64,000 nucleotides of DNA from Nocardioides faecalis (GCF_018388425.1 NZ_CP074406.1:3534001-3598000); one strand, 5' to 3'. Shown: positions 1 through 8,387, counted from the stretch's first letter. Notes: generated from the sequence alone by a model not told the origin. Made by a program: numbers and translations.

Positions 1-1681
1 AGGCGCAGACCACGTCACCGAGCGCCATGAGCACGCGGGTGGTGTTCAGGCCGACCTTGTAGATGTTGCGCAGGTCGCCGCCGTTGCTGGCGTCGGCCGA
101 CATCAGGTCGTTGATCATCAGCCCGACCAGCGCCTGGGCGTCATCGAGGGCCGTGGCGAGCAGCGCGCGCTCGTTCTTGAGCCGGCCGTTGCCCGCCTCG
201 GACTCCAGGAACGCCGTGATCTCGTTCGCCAGGTGGCCCAGGGCGCGGCCCTGGTCCTTGACGATCTTGCGGAAGAAGAAGTCCTGGCCCTGGATCGCGG
301 TGGTGCCCTCGTAGAGGGTGTCGATCTTGGCGTCGCGGACGTACTGCTCCAGCGGGTACTCCTGCAGGAAGCCCGAGCCGCCGAGGGTCTGCAGCGACTC
401 GGTGCCCAGCAGCACCCACGAGCGCTCGGAGCCGTAGCCCTTGACGATCGGGAGCAGCAGGTCGTTGACCGCCTCGGCCAGCTTGTCGTGCTCGCCGCTC
501 GCCTTGGCCAGCGCGACCTTGTCCTGCCAGGACGCGGTGTAGATGACCAGCGAGCGCATCGCCTCGGCGAACGACTTCTGGGTCATCAGCGAGCGACGCA
601 CGTCGGGGTGGTGGGTGATGGTCACCCGCGGCGCGGTCTTGTCGGCCGACCGGGTCAGGTCGGCGCCCTGGACGCGGCTCTTGGCGTACTCCAGCGCGTT
701 GAGGTAGCCGGTCGACAGTGTGGCGATGGCCTTGGTGCCGACCATCATCCGGGCGTTCTCGATGACGTCGAACATCTGGCGGATGCCGTCGTGCACCTCG
801 CCGAGCAGCCAGCCCTTCGCCGGCTCGCCGCCACCGACCTGCGGGTCGCCGAAGGTGAGCTCGCAGGTGTTGGAGACCTTGAGGCCCATCTTGTGCTCGA
901 CGTTGGTGACGTAGACGCCGTTGCGCTCGCCGGTGAGGTCACCGGACTCGTGGTCGAAGTGGTACTTCGGCACCAGGAACAGCGACAGGCCCTTGGTGCC
1001 CGGGCCGCCGACGCCCTCGACGCCCTTCGGGCGAGCGAGCACCAGGTGCATGATGTTCTCCTGCAGGTCCGACTCGGCGCTGGTGATGAAGCGCTTGACG
1101 CCGGAGATGTTCCAGGAGCCGTCCTCGTTCGGCGTGGCGAACGTCTTGCCCGCGCCCACGTCGGAGCCCGCGTCGGGCTCGGTGAGCACCATGGTGGCGC
1201 CCCACTGGCGCTCGACCATGATCTCGGCGATGCGCCGGTCGCGCTGCACGCCATTGGCGTTCTTGAAGATGACCGAGCCCATCGAGGGGCCGGTGGCGTA
1301 CATCCACACCGGGGCGTTCGAGCCCAGCAGCATCTCGCCGGCGGCCCAGACCAGGCTCGGCGGCGCGGCCTGGCCGCCGATCTCCTCCGGCAGGCCGAGC
1401 GCCCAGAAGCCGGAGTCCATCCAGGCCTGGTAGGACTTCTTGAACGCGTCCGGGATGGGCGCGGTGTTGGTCTTGGGGTCGAACACCGGCGGGTTCCGGT
1501 CGGAGTCGACGTACGACGCCGCGAGGTCCTCGCGGGAGAGGCGCTCCACCTCGTTGAGGATCTCGCGGGCGGTGTCGGCGTCCAGGTCCTCGAAGAGGCC
1601 GGTACCGAGGTACTCCTGCACGTTGAACAGCTCGAAGAGATTGAACTGGATGTCGCGCAGGTTGCTCTTGTAGTGACTCAC
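1..1681 (-). CDS. Acyl-CoA dehydrogenase, FadE5-like (3' end outside window)
   Basis: Flavin-dependent acyl-CoA dehydrogenase that would introduce the 2,3-double bond into acyl-CoA in beta-oxidation and pass electrons to ETF. The visible 560 residues begin MSHYKSN and include [10 protein letters not shown], the same N-terminal signature I recall for mycobacterial FadE5. The [10 protein letters not shown] block at about residue 165 is the FAD/substrate segment of the family, and an all-alpha domain follows (RMWVGT-type region, then [14 protein letters not shown] near residue 470). FadE5-type proteins are about 600 residues, so roughly 40-50 C-terminal residues lie beyond the window. The GTG start at 1681 is preceded by GGTGGG and matches the family N-terminus. 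An inverted repeat at 1715-1730 lies just upstream. EtfD, the likely electron acceptor system, is encoded about 12 kb away. Family assignment is firm; chain-length specificity is not known. Confidence 0.9.
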   Translation of the reverse strand, partial: MSHYKSNLRDIQFNLFELFNVQEYLGTGLFEDLDADTAREILNEVERLSREDLAASYVDSDRNPPVFDPKTNTAPIPDAFKKSYQAWMDSGFWALGLPEEIGGQAAPPSLVWAAGEMLLGSNAPVWMYATGPSMGSVIFKNANGVQRDRRIAEIMVERQWGATMVLTEPDAGSDVGAGKTFATPNEDGSWNISGVKRFITSAESDLQENIMHLVLARPKGVEGVGGPGTKGLSLFLVPKYHFDHESGDLTGERNGVYVTNVEHKMGLKVSNTCELTFGDPQVGGGEPAKGWLLGEVHDGIRQMFDVIENARMMVGTKAIATLSTGYLNALEYAKSRVQGADLTRSADKTAPRVTITHHPDVRRSLMTQKSFAEAMRSLVIYTASWQDKVALAKASGEHDKLAEAVNDLLLPIVKGYGSERSWVLLGTESLQTLGGSGFLQEYPLEQYVRDAKIDTLYEGTTAIQGQDFFFRKIVKDQGRALGHLANEITAFLESEAGNGRLKNERALLATALDDAQALVGLMINDLMSADASNGGDLRNIYKVGLNTTRVLMALGDVVCA

Positions 1682-1714
1682 TGTCCCACCGTTTCTATGA
1701 CTGTGTGATGACGT

Positions 1715-1730
1715 GCTACTCGCCAGTAAC
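1715..1730. promoter_or_regulatory. Candidate TetR-type operator upstream of the FadE5-like gene
   Basis: GCTACTCGCCAGTAAC is an inverted repeat of 6-bp arms (GCTACT / AGTAAC, one mismatch) around a 4-bp centre, 34 bp upstream of the GTG start at 1681 and inside the only AT-richer stretch of the gap. Its form is that of TetR-family operators controlling acyl-CoA genes in actinobacteria. The regulator is not encoded nearby, so the assignment is inference. Confidence 0.4.
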
Positions 1731-1847
1731 TTAATGATACGTCTCCTCGGAAACAGCGACAAGTGCAGGCCGACCCCGAGGCCGCCCGGGGGCAGCCCCG
1801 GGCGCCGGTCCCGCCGCGTCGCACGGGACCCGGTCCGCGGTGCGTAG

Positions 1848-1860
1848 TCGAGTGACTCGA
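1848..1860. promoter_or_regulatory. Palindrome upstream of the Rrf2 gene
   Basis: TCGAGTGACTCGA is a perfect 6-1-6 inverted repeat whose end lies 25 bp before the ATG of the Rrf2-type regulator. Rrf2 regulators commonly repress their own gene, so this may be an autoregulatory operator. The position is right for that, but nothing else in the window repeats the motif exactly. Confidence 0.35.
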
Positions 1861-1885
1861 TCGAGCTATCTGTCAGACTGACCCC

Positions 1886-2344
1886 ATGCGCGTCTCCGCC
1901 AAGTCCGACTACGCACTGCGCGCCCTCATCGCCATGACCGCGCGCGACGACGGTCGTGCGGTGAGCGCGGAGGAGCTCGGCCGACTGCAGGACATCCCGC
2001 ACGGCTTCCTGCAGGCGATCCTCGCCGACCTGCGTCGGGCGGGCATCGTGATGTCGCAGCGCGGCCAGTCCGGCGGCTGGCGGATGGCACGCGAGTCCGC
2101 GGCGGTCTCCGTGGCCGACGTGATCCGCGCCGTCGACGGGCCCCTGGTCTCCGTCTACGGCCTGCGGCCCGAGGCCGTGAACTACAACGAGGCCGCCGAG
2201 GTCCTCCAGCACGTGTGGATCGCCGCCCGCAGCGCCCTGCGCGAGGTCTTCGAGGACGTCTCCATCCAGCAGCTCGCCGACCGCTCCCTGCCGGACGCGG
2301 TGACCACCCGCACCGCCGACGAGGACGCCTGGGTCCCGCACTGA
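1886..2344 (+). CDS. Rrf2 family transcriptional regulator without cysteines
   Basis: A 152-residue winged-helix regulator. The N-terminus [17 protein letters not shown], the segment [19 protein letters not shown] and the [12 protein letters not shown] wing are the standard Rrf2 DNA-binding pattern. Members such as IscR and NsrR bind an Fe-S cluster through three cysteines between about residues 90 and 110; this protein has no cysteine at all, so it cannot carry that cluster by the usual ligands. It may be a CymR-like or otherwise ligand- or partner-controlled member. The ATG at 1886 has no clear Shine-Dalgarno sequence, so the message may be leaderless or have a short leader. It converges on the gene ending at 2379. 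The nearest sulfur-metabolism operon (ssu, 19-23 kb) is a possible but unproven target. Confidence 0.85.
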   Translation: MRVSAKSDYALRALIAMTARDDGRAVSAEELGRLQDIPHGFLQAILADLRRAGIVMSQRGQSGGWRMARESAAVSVADVIRAVDGPLVSVYGLRPEAVNYNEAAEVLQHVWIAARSALREVFEDVSIQQLADRSLPDAVTTRTADEDAWVPH

Positions 2345-2378
2345 CCCACCCGATCCACGAGTCGTGAGGCTCTGCGAG

Positions 2379-3041
2379 TCAGACGCGGCTGAGCCGCCGC
2401 CGGAGCAGTCCTCGCCCCGCCGGATGCCGCGGTGCGACGCCACTGCGCGGGCCGTGCGTCACGGCGTCGAGTCGCAGGGACGTGGTACCGAAGCCGGCGA
2501 GGCGGCCGAACGAGCGCCAGGCCTCGTACGGCGCGAGGCCGCGGGTCTCCAGCAGGTGCAGGCGTTCCGGTCGGCGTACCGCTGGCACCCAGCGCCCCAG
2601 CACCTCGTCCACGTCGCTGCGGCCGGTGCTGACGACCACGTGCACGCGGCGTCCGGCCAGCGCGTCGGCGAGCAGGGCGACCCGGGAGGGATCCGCGTCG
2701 CCGAGCAGGGAATGGCTGAGCACGAGGTCGGCACGGAACGCCTCGGCGCGCCGCAGCAACCGGGCCCACTCGCCGTCAGCCCCCTCAGCCCCCTCGGCCC
2801 CACCGGCCTCCTCGGCCCCGTCGGCCCCGTCGGCCCCGACGGTCCGCAGGCCCGCGACCTCGCGGCCGCGGGCCACCTCGACCGCGGCCGCAAGGCTCTC
2901 GGTGGCGCTGCGGGGCGTGACCACGCCGAGCTCGACGAGCGCATGGTGGTGACGGGTGAGGGCCGGCCCGATCACGTCGCCCACGCCGGGGGTGCCGATG
3001 TGGATCCAGGCCTGCCGCCGGGGCTGGTCGCGGGTGGTCAT
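2379..3041 (-). CDS. Conserved hypothetical protein with N-terminal IHIGTP motif
   Basis: A 220-residue protein, chosen over longer readings because the ATG at 3041 opens a run ([18 protein letters not shown]) resembling the first strand and loop of sulfotransferase/P-loop-like actinobacterial proteins. A later segment ([36 protein letters not shown]) also fits an alpha/beta fold. No complete nucleotide-binding motif survives: the expected GTPKTGT-like loop is GTPGVGDV. Residues of about 78-100 are a Gly/Ala/Glu/Asp low-complexity run made by short GC-rich repeats at 2780-2845, perhaps an insertion by replication slippage. It converges with the Rrf2 gene (34-bp gap) and diverges from the NTF2 gene. 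Function unknown; coding strand judged by sequence character. Confidence 0.6.
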   Translation of the reverse strand: MTTRDQPRRQAWIHIGTPGVGDVIGPALTRHHHALVELGVVTPRSATESLAAAVEVARGREVAGLRTVGADGADGAEEAGGAEGAEGADGEWARLLRRAEAFRADLVLSHSLLGDADPSRVALLADALAGRRVHVVVSTGRSDVDEVLGRWVPAVRRPERLHLLETRGLAPYEAWRSFGRLAGFGTTSLRLDAVTHGPRSGVAPRHPAGRGLLRRRLSRV

Positions 3042-3142
3042 GCCGCGACCGTGGCAGTGCCAGGTGAGCCGACGGTGAGGACCGGGCCACGGCCAGGTGA
3101 ACGTCGCGGGGCGCCGGACGCACGGACGCCCCGACGACAGCA

Positions 3143-3158
3143 CTAGAACACGTTCTAG
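3143..3158. promoter_or_regulatory. KstR-like operator
   Basis: CTAGAACACGTTCTAG is a perfect 7-bp inverted repeat around a 2-bp centre and contains TAGAACACGTTCTA, which satisfies the TNNAACNNGTTNNA pattern reported for KstR, the TetR-family repressor of cholesterol catabolism in mycobacteria and relatives. It ends 12 bp before the ATG chosen for the NTF2-fold gene. A second box of the same pattern lies at 53797-53810. Confidence 0.7.
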
Positions 3159-3170
3159 ATGAGCCCTACG

Positions 3171-3635
3171 ATGAGCGCCATGATCACCTCCGAGGCCATC
3201 ACCTGGAACGCGCCCAACGACCCGCACCCGGCACGGACCGCGTCGCAGCGCTCCTACTCCGCCGTCGCGAAGGGCGACCTGGAGGAGTGGCTGACGGTGT
3301 ACGCCGAGGACGCGGTGATCGAGGACCCCGTGGGCCCCTCGATGTTCGACCCCGAGGGCAAGGGGCACCACGGCCACGACGGGATCCGGGCGTTCTGGGA
3401 CAAGGCGATCGCACCGATCGCCACCTTCGAGTTCACCATCACCGACTCGTTCGCGAACCCGGGCTCCCACACCTGCGCCAACATCGGCACCATCCGCACC
3501 TCGTTCCCGGACGGCTCGTACACGACGACGACGCTGATCATGGTCTACGTCGTGCACGAGGACGGCCGGGTGGCCTCGATGAAGGCCTACTGGGAGCCCG
3601 AGCGCACCATGGCCAGCTTCACCGCCGCCGGCTGA
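3171..3635 (+). CDS. NTF2/SnoaL-fold protein, ketosteroid isomerase-like
   Basis: A 154-residue cone-fold protein. ARTASQRSYSAVAKGDLEEWLTVYAEDAVIEDPVG is the typical opening of SnoaL/ketosteroid-isomerase-like domains, followed by GIRAFWDKAIAPI and strands ending in AYWEPER. Three in-frame ATGs (3159, 3171, 3180) are possible; 3159 abuts the operator and would need a leaderless message, so 3171 is chosen without strong ribosome-site support. The KstR-like box directly upstream implies control by steroid-CoA intermediates, which fits a role in sterol side-chain or ring metabolism, perhaps isomerisation or hydration. The fold is widely reused, so the reaction cannot be stated from sequence. The gene stands alone, followed by a convergent DUF2461 gene. 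Confidence 0.8.
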   Translation: MSAMITSEAITWNAPNDPHPARTASQRSYSAVAKGDLEEWLTVYAEDAVIEDPVGPSMFDPEGKGHHGHDGIRAFWDKAIAPIATFEFTITDSFANPGSHTCANIGTIRTSFPDGSYTTTTLIMVYVVHEDGRVASMKAYWEPERTMASFTAAG

Positions 3636-3693
3636 CGCGGTCCCACCGTGTCACCAGGTCGTCGCCCTGGAGGACAGTGGCGCCGGCTGAGGA

Positions 3694-4326
3694 TCAGCCC
3701 GTGACGTGCTCGGCGAGCCAGTTCACCAGGGGCCGCATCCGGCGCCAGTCCTGACGCACCCGGTCGAGCAGCTCCGGGGTGTGCACGAACGGCTCGAAGC
3801 CGTAGGAGCGTCCGGCCAGCACGGTGCGCATCCGCAGCAGCTCGATGCGCGGGTGGTCCTTGTCGTAGCCGCGCGGCACGGTCTTGAGCCGCTGCCCGCT
3901 GATCTCGAAGCCGCTGCGCTCGAGGTCGCGCAGGATCCGCTCCAGCGCAGGCCCCGCCTTGTCGTCGGCCATGGCCTCGCGCAGCGCGGCGAGCCGCTCG
4001 CCGGAGGCCTCATAGACGCCGCCGCCGACGCGGACGCCCGGGGCGGCGACCTCGACGTACCAGCCGCTGGCCGGGCCGACGGCGACGAAGGCGCCCTGGT
4101 GGGTCTTGTACGGCGTCTTGTCCTTGGCGAACCGCACGTCGCGGTAGGGCCGGAACACCTTCGCCGTGCCGAACTCGGCCGCGAGCGCGTCGGTGAGCGC
4201 GACCATCGGGGCCCGCACGGACTCGGCGTAGACGTGCTTGTGGGCCTCCCAGAACGACTTCGTGTTGTCGACCTCGAGGTCGTCGTAGAAGTCGAGCGCC
4301 GCAGTGGGAAAGCCGGTGAACTCCAC
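3694..4326 (-). CDS. DUF2461 domain protein
   Basis: A 210-residue protein matching DUF2461 (the TIGR02453 type) over its whole length: FTGFPTAALDFYDDLEVDNTKSFWEAHK at the start, FRPYRDVRFAKDKTPYKTHQGAF in the middle and LKTVPRGYDKDHPRIELLR toward the end are its diagnostic blocks. The function of this widespread family is not established. The start is GTG at 4326, giving MEFTGFP, the usual family N-terminus. It is monocistronic and converges with the NTF2-fold gene. Confidence 0.9.
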   Translation of the reverse strand: MEFTGFPTAALDFYDDLEVDNTKSFWEAHKHVYAESVRAPMVALTDALAAEFGTAKVFRPYRDVRFAKDKTPYKTHQGAFVAVGPASGWYVEVAAPGVRVGGGVYEASGERLAALREAMADDKAGPALERILRDLERSGFEISGQRLKTVPRGYDKDHPRIELLRMRTVLAGRSYGFEPFVHTPELLDRVRQDWRRMRPLVNWLAEHVTG

Positions 4327-4424
4327 GGCCCGAGCCTACGGACGTGCCCACGCCCGCCCGGGGGCGGCACCCACGGCCGGGCGCGATACTGGGCCTGCTG
4401 CCGACCCCGACCCGAGGAGTGCCC

Positions 4425-4646
4425 ATGGCCAAGCGCTGGAGCGACCTGTCCCCCCGTGCCCGCAAGGCGATCGTCGTGGTCGCCGGCGTCGACGGAGCGC
4501 TGCGCACGGCCGCGCTGGTCGACCTGCGCCGACGCGACGCCCGCGAGGTGAACGGATCGAGGCGGCTGTGGACCGCGGCGCTCGCCACGGTGTCGTCGGC
4601 CGGCGTCGTGCCGGTCGTCTACTTCCTGCGCGGACGCCGCCGCTGA
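4425..4646 (+). CDS. Small basic membrane-associated protein
   Basis: A 73-residue protein starting MAKRWSDLSPRARKAIVVV. The ATG at 4425 is preceded by GAGGAG at good spacing, which rules out the longer reading from 4344. It has a hydrophobic first segment (KAIVVVAGVDGALRTAALVDL), a basic middle and a second hydrophobic stretch (LATVSSAGVVPVVYFLRGRRR). This arrangement is like small actinobacterial PLDc_N-type two-helix proteins, but the similarity is loose. Function unknown. Confidence 0.7.
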   Translation: MAKRWSDLSPRARKAIVVVAGVDGALRTAALVDLRRRDAREVNGSRRLWTAALATVSSAGVVPVVYFLRGRRR

Positions 4647-4682
4647 GCCCGTCACCGGGGGCGGTGTCCCACGGGGACATGG

Positions 4683-4755
4683 AGCGGGCGACGAGACTCG
4701 AACTCGCGACATCGACCTTGGGAAGGTCGCGCTCTACCAACTGAGCTACGCCCGC
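4683..4755 (-). tRNA. tRNA-Gly (anticodon CCC)
   Basis: On the minus strand the sequence folds as a full cloverleaf. The acceptor stem is GCGGGCG/CGCCCGC, the D arm contains AGCTCAGTTGGTAGAGC, the anticodon stem CGACC/GGTCG holds the loop TTCCCAA, and the T arm contains GTTCGAGTC. Anticodon CCC reads the glycine codon GGG. The CCA end is not encoded directly after the acceptor stem. Confidence 0.95.
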
Positions 4756-4785
4756 ATGCCCCGGCTGGCCGGAGCGTGGAGGATG

Positions 4786-5559
4786 CTACCCGATGGGCGT
4801 GAGCGTGGGTCGCTTCGGTGCCACCCCGTCACCCGAGGAGCGGCCGGTGACACGGCGCTGCACCCACGGCGCGAGGTGGGTCCGCGCCCAGGCCAGGTCG
4901 GCCGCGCGCTGCTCGCGCCGGCTGAGCACGGGCAGCGCGACCGGCCCCAGGGGAAGCAGCTCATGGGCCAGGCCGAGGGCGTCGAGCACCGCGATGGCGA
5001 TCATCTGGTGGCCGACGGGGTTGAGGTGCAGCCGGTCCTCGTCGAAGACCTCGGCGACCTTCCAGCCGCGCATCCGCCACATGTCGACGACGGCGGCACC
5101 GTGCCGGTCGGCGATCTCGCGGACGAACTCGTTGAAGATCGCGGTGCGGCCCCGGATGATCCGGATCGCCGGGTTCAGGCCGGGGTCGCCGAGGGTGAAC
5201 ATCACGACCTTCGCCCCGGAGCCTGCGAGCCGGCCGATCGCGGCGTCGTACGACGCGGCGAGGGCGTCGACGTCGGCCTTGGGCCGGAGCAGGTCGTTGC
5301 CGCCGCCGTGGATCGAGACGAGGTCGGGGCCCAGCGCGATCGCGGGCTCGACCTGCTCCTCGATGATCGCGGGCAGCTTGCGGCCGCGGATGGCGAGGTT
5401 GGCGTAGCCGAAGTCCGCGCCGTCGCGGGCCGCGCCCGCGGCGAGCGCCTCGGCCACCCGGTCGGCCCAGCCGCGGCACCCGTTGGGGCGGGCCGGGTCG
5501 GGGTCGCCGACGCCTTCGGTGAACGAGTCGCCGAGGGCGACGTACTTGCGGGGGCTCAT
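4786..5559 (-). CDS. SGNH/GDSL-family hydrolase
   Basis: A 257-residue cytoplasmic esterase or lipase-like enzyme. Block I is VALGDSFTEGVGD (catalytic Ser at about residue 12), block II supplies Gly in the NLAIRGRK region, block III is IHGGGNDLL (oxyanion Asn), and block V is DRLHLNPVG with the Asp-His pair near residue 187. No signal peptide is present. The ATG at 5559 gives MSPRKYVALGDS, placing block I at the N-terminus as is normal. It diverges from dcd with a 73-bp gap. The substrate is unknown; actinobacterial relatives act on acetyl or acyl esters. Confidence 0.9.
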   Translation of the reverse strand: MSPRKYVALGDSFTEGVGDPDPARPNGCRGWADRVAEALAAGAARDGADFGYANLAIRGRKLPAIIEEQVEPAIALGPDLVSIHGGGNDLLRPKADVDALAASYDAAIGRLAGSGAKVVMFTLGDPGLNPAIRIIRGRTAIFNEFVREIADRHGAAVVDMWRMRGWKVAEVFDEDRLHLNPVGHQMIAIAVLDALGLAHELLPLGPVALPVLSRREQRAADLAWARTHLAPWVQRRVTGRSSGDGVAPKRPTLTPIG

Positions 5560-5632
5560 CGCTTCATTCTGCGCCCGTGACCACGACCACGGACAGCCGG
5601 GCAGGAACCCCGGCGGACGATAGGGTGCCTCC

Positions 5633-6208
5633 GTGCTGCTCAGCGACCGCGACATCACCGCCGAGATCGACGCCGGCCGGATCGCCCTCGACCCCTACGA
5701 GGAGGCGATGCTGCAGCCGTCCTCGATCGACGTGCGCCTCGACCGGTACTTCCGGGTCTTCGACAACCACAAGTACCCCTCGATCGACCCGGCCGCCGAC
5801 CAGTCCGACCTGACCCGGATCGTGGAGCCCGAGGGGGACGAGCCGTTCATCCTGCACCCCGGCGAGTTCGTGCTGGGCAGCACCTACGAGGTGATCACGC
5901 TGCCCGACGACATCGCCGCCCGCGTGGAGGGCAAGTCCTCGCTCGGCCGCCTCGGGCTGCTCACCCACGCCACCGCCGGCTTCGTCGACCCCGGGTTCTC
6001 CGGGCACGTGACGCTGGAGCTGGCGAACGTCGCGACGCTGCCGATCAAGCTCTACCCGGGGATGAAGATCGGCCAGTTCTGCTTCTTCCGGCTCTCATCC
6101 CCCAGCCAGCACCCGTACGGCTCGGAGAAGTACGGCTCGCGCTACCAGGGCCAGCGCGGGCCGACGCCGTCGCGCTCCTTCCAGAGCTTCCACCGCACGA
6201 CGATCTGA
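5633..6208 (+). CDS. dcd: dCTP deaminase (bifunctional dCTP deaminase/dUTPase type)
   Basis: Converts dCTP to dUTP, and in actinobacteria also hydrolyses it to dUMP, feeding thymidylate synthesis in the cytoplasm. The 191-residue length is exactly that of the family. The motif [24 protein letters not shown] contains the catalytic-site Ser-Ser-Leu-Gly-Arg loop and the His-Ala-Thr-Ala segment; HATAG, rather than the monofunctional version, is the form seen in bifunctional enzymes. The C-terminus [18 protein letters not shown] closes over the nucleotide. The start is GTG at 5633 ([12 protein letters not shown]). It stands alone; the following gene has its own iron-box promoter. Confidence 0.96.
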   Translation: MLLSDRDITAEIDAGRIALDPYEEAMLQPSSIDVRLDRYFRVFDNHKYPSIDPAADQSDLTRIVEPEGDEPFILHPGEFVLGSTYEVITLPDDIAARVEGKSSLGRLGLLTHATAGFVDPGFSGHVTLELANVATLPIKLYPGMKIGQFCFFRLSSPSQHPYGSEKYGSRYQGQRGPTPSRSFQSFHRTTI

Positions 6209-6238
6209 GCACGACGAAGTCCCACCCGGGGCTTTTCT

Positions 6239-6257
6239 TTAGGTAAGGCTCGCCTTA
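6239..6257. promoter_or_regulatory. IdeR/DtxR iron box
   Basis: TTAGGTAAGGCTCGCCTTA matches the 19-bp DtxR/IdeR consensus (TTAGGTTAGGCTAACCTAA) at 15 of 19 positions, with both AGG/CCT half sites intact. It lies 42 bp upstream of the siderophore-binding-protein start, the usual place for Fe2+-dependent repression. A small inverted repeat, GTGGGG-TTCGT-CCCCAC (6260-6276), follows in the leader and could form a hairpin in the mRNA. Confidence 0.85.
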
Positions 6258-6298
6258 GTGTGGGGTTCGTCCCCACTCACGCACGGAACGAGCCTGCC

Positions 6299-7357
6299 TT
6301 GAAGAACCTCCCTGGTCTGCGCCGCCTCGCCGGCCTCGTCGCCGCGACCGCGGTCGCGCTGCCCGCACTCGCCGCCTGCAGCACCGGCTCCGCCGACGAC
6401 GACAAGGCCGCACCGAAGGCGACCACCTCCGTCGACGCCGATGCCTTCCCGGCGAAGGTGACCACCTCCCTGGGCACCGCCGAGATCCCCGAGGAGCCCG
6501 AGCGCGTCGTCACCATCGACTACGTCGACGCCGACGCCGTGCTCAGCCTCGGCGTCGTGCCGATCGCCGCACAGAAGGTCACCTGGGGCGGCACCGAGGA
6601 CGGCTCCACCGTCTGGTTCGACGAGGCCCTCGCCGAGATCGACGGCGCCGAGGCGCCCCAGCGGCTCGACATGACCGACGGCGTGCCCACCGACGAGATC
6701 ATCGCGCTCGAGCCCGACCTGGTCGTCGGCACCGGCGGCGCGCTCACCGAGCAGGACTACAAGAAGCTCACCGGCGCCGGCATCCCCGTGGTCGGCTACC
6801 CCGGCGCCCCGTGGTTCACGCTGTGGCGCGACACCGTGGAGCTCGCCGGGCAGGCACTCGGCCGCACCGCGCTGGCCGAGGAGGTCATCGCCGAGACGGA
6901 GAAGTCCATCGCCGAGGCCCGCGAGGCGCACCCGCAGCTCGAGGGCGCCAGCGCCGCGTACGCCTACCTGAACCCCGCGGACACCTCCACCATCGGCTTC
7001 TACAACGCCGAGGAGAACCGGCCCAAGCTGCTCGCCGAGCTGGGCCTGACCACCCCGGACGTCGTCAAGGAGGTCGTCCCCGCCGACGTCTTCTACCAGA
7101 CGATGTCGTCTGAGCGGGCCGCCGACGTGGACGCCGACGTGCTGCTGACCGACGTGGAGAGCGCCGAGGAGGTCGACGTGATCACCGCCGACCCGCTCTA
7201 CTCCAAGATCCCCGCGATCGCCTCCGGGAACCTGTACGCCGAGGCCGACCACTCGATCGCGCTGCCGATGTCGGCGCCCAGCCCCCTGTCCATCCCGTTC
7301 GCCATGGAGAACTTCGTCCCGAAGCTCGCCGCGGCGATCGACGGCTCGGGCTCCTGA
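6299..7357 (+). CDS. Ferric-siderophore ABC transporter substrate-binding lipoprotein
   Basis: Extracytoplasmic receptor that delivers ferric siderophore to the permease. The TTG at 6299 (MKNLPGLRRLAGLV...) gives a compact signal peptide with lipobox LAAC; a GTG at 6260 would add 13 residues inside the leader hairpin. The mature part has the two-lobe FhuD/FepB arrangement with the segments ERVVTIDYVDADAVLSLGV, LEPDLVVGTGGALTEQDY and a long linking helix. Length 352 residues is normal. It heads a tightly packed operon of binding protein, permease, permease, ATPase and siderophore-interacting protein, all behind the iron box, so it should be induced by iron starvation. The siderophore ligand cannot be read from the sequence. 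Confidence 0.92.
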   Translation: MKNLPGLRRLAGLVAATAVALPALAACSTGSADDDKAAPKATTSVDADAFPAKVTTSLGTAEIPEEPERVVTIDYVDADAVLSLGVVPIAAQKVTWGGTEDGSTVWFDEALAEIDGAEAPQRLDMTDGVPTDEIIALEPDLVVGTGGALTEQDYKKLTGAGIPVVGYPGAPWFTLWRDTVELAGQALGRTALAEEVIAETEKSIAEAREAHPQLEGASAAYAYLNPADTSTIGFYNAEENRPKLLAELGLTTPDVVKEVVPADVFYQTMSSERAADVDADVLLTDVESAEEVDVITADPLYSKIPAIASGNLYAEADHSIALPMSAPSPLSIPFAMENFVPKLAAAIDGSGS

Positions 7358-7358
7358 G

Positions 7359-8387
7359 CTGAGCACGACGACGACCACGACGGCACCGGCGCCGGGGCGC
7401 ACGCCCCGGCCCGGTCCGTCACTGCACCGGAGCGCCGCGATCCTCCTCGCGGCGCTCCTGGTCGTCGTCACCGCGTCGGTGCTGATCGGCTCCAACCTCG
7501 TCTCCCCCGCCGCGATCACCGACAGCGCGCACCCCGAGCACGCGATCTTCGTCAAGCGCTTCGAGCGCACCCTGACCGGTCTGGTGATCGGGGCCGCGTT
7601 CGCCCTCGCCGGGGCCTGCATGCAGGGCCTCACCCGCAACCCGCTGGCCGACCCCGGCCTGCTCGGCGTCAACGCCGGCGCCGCCTTCGCCATGGTCGTC
7701 GCGATCACCGTCCTGGGGATCAGCACGCTGCAGCAGTACCTGTGGTTCGGCTTCCTCGGTGCCGCGCTCGCCACCGTCACCGTGCACCTCGTCGCCGGCG
7801 TCGGCCGCGGAGGCGCCACCCCCGTCAAGCTGACGATCGCCGGCGCCGCGCTGACCGCCGGGCTGACCAGCTGGACCACCGCCCTGCTGCTCGTCGACCG
7901 CAGCGCCGTCGAGCAGATCCGGCGCTGGCAGGTCGGCTCCGTGGCCGGCCGCGACCCCGACGTGCTGCTCACCGCGCTGCCCGCGCTCGTCGTCGGCGCG
8001 GTGCTCGCGCTCGCGATGACCGGCGCACTGAACTCGTTCGCCCTCGGCGACGACCTCGCCCGCGGCCTCGGCCGCCGCACCGGCCGCGACCGGGTGCTGG
8101 TGGGGACCGCCATCGTGCTGCTCGCCGGCACCGGCACCGCCGTCGCCGGCCCGATCGGCTTCGTCGGACTCGTCGTCCCCCACGTCGTACGACGCCTGGT
8201 CGGTGCCGACCACCGGCTGCTCGTGCCCTTCAGCGCCGGGTACGGCGCCGTGCTGGTCGTCGCCGCCGACACCCTCGGCCGCGTGGTGCTGCCCCCCACG
8301 GAGGTGCCGGTCGGGCTGACCTCGACGCTGATCGGCCTGGTCGCCATCATCTGGCTGGTCCGCCAGGGACGGGTGGCGAAGCTGTGA
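7359..8387 (+). CDS. Ferric-siderophore ABC permease, FecCD type, with probable CTG start
   Basis: First of two membrane subunits. It contains the family blocks FVKRFERTLTGLVIGAAFALAG, GLTRNPLADPGLLGVNAGAAFA and GPIGFVGLVVPHVVRRLVG (the ATPase coupling region), with about nine to ten membrane segments. The first canonical start in frame is GTG 7479, but that would cut off half of the first membrane helix (SAAILLAALLVVVTASVLIGS). The frame continues upstream to a CTG at 7359, two bases after the preceding stop codon, giving 342 residues with a normal cytoplasmic Thr/Pro-rich lead. Translation would then be coupled to the binding-protein gene. The start is inferred; the product is not in doubt. 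Confidence 0.85.
   Translation: MSTTTTTTAPAPGRTPRPGPSLHRSAAILLAALLVVVTASVLIGSNLVSPAAITDSAHPEHAIFVKRFERTLTGLVIGAAFALAGACMQGLTRNPLADPGLLGVNAGAAFAMVVAITVLGISTLQQYLWFGFLGAALATVTVHLVAGVGRGGATPVKLTIAGAALTAGLTSWTTALLLVDRSAVEQIRRWQVGSVAGRDPDVLLTALPALVVGAVLALAMTGALNSFALGDDLARGLGRRTGRDRVLVGTAIVLLAGTGTAVAGPIGFVGLVVPHVVRRLVGADHRLLVPFSAGYGAVLVVAADTLGRVVLPPTEVPVGLTSTLIGLVAIIWLVRQGRVAKL

Noticed and set aside
233..1708. Long open frame of about 490 codons on the plus strand
   Set aside because: It mirrors the FadE5-like gene on the other strand; its protein is rich in Arg, Gly, Leu and Val from reversed codons, without any recognisable domain.
2359..2380. Single unit resembling the 22-bp kinase repeats (GAGTCGTGAG)
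   Set aside because: Only the first ten bases match and there is no tandem copy, so it is treated as chance or as a small hairpin between converging genes.
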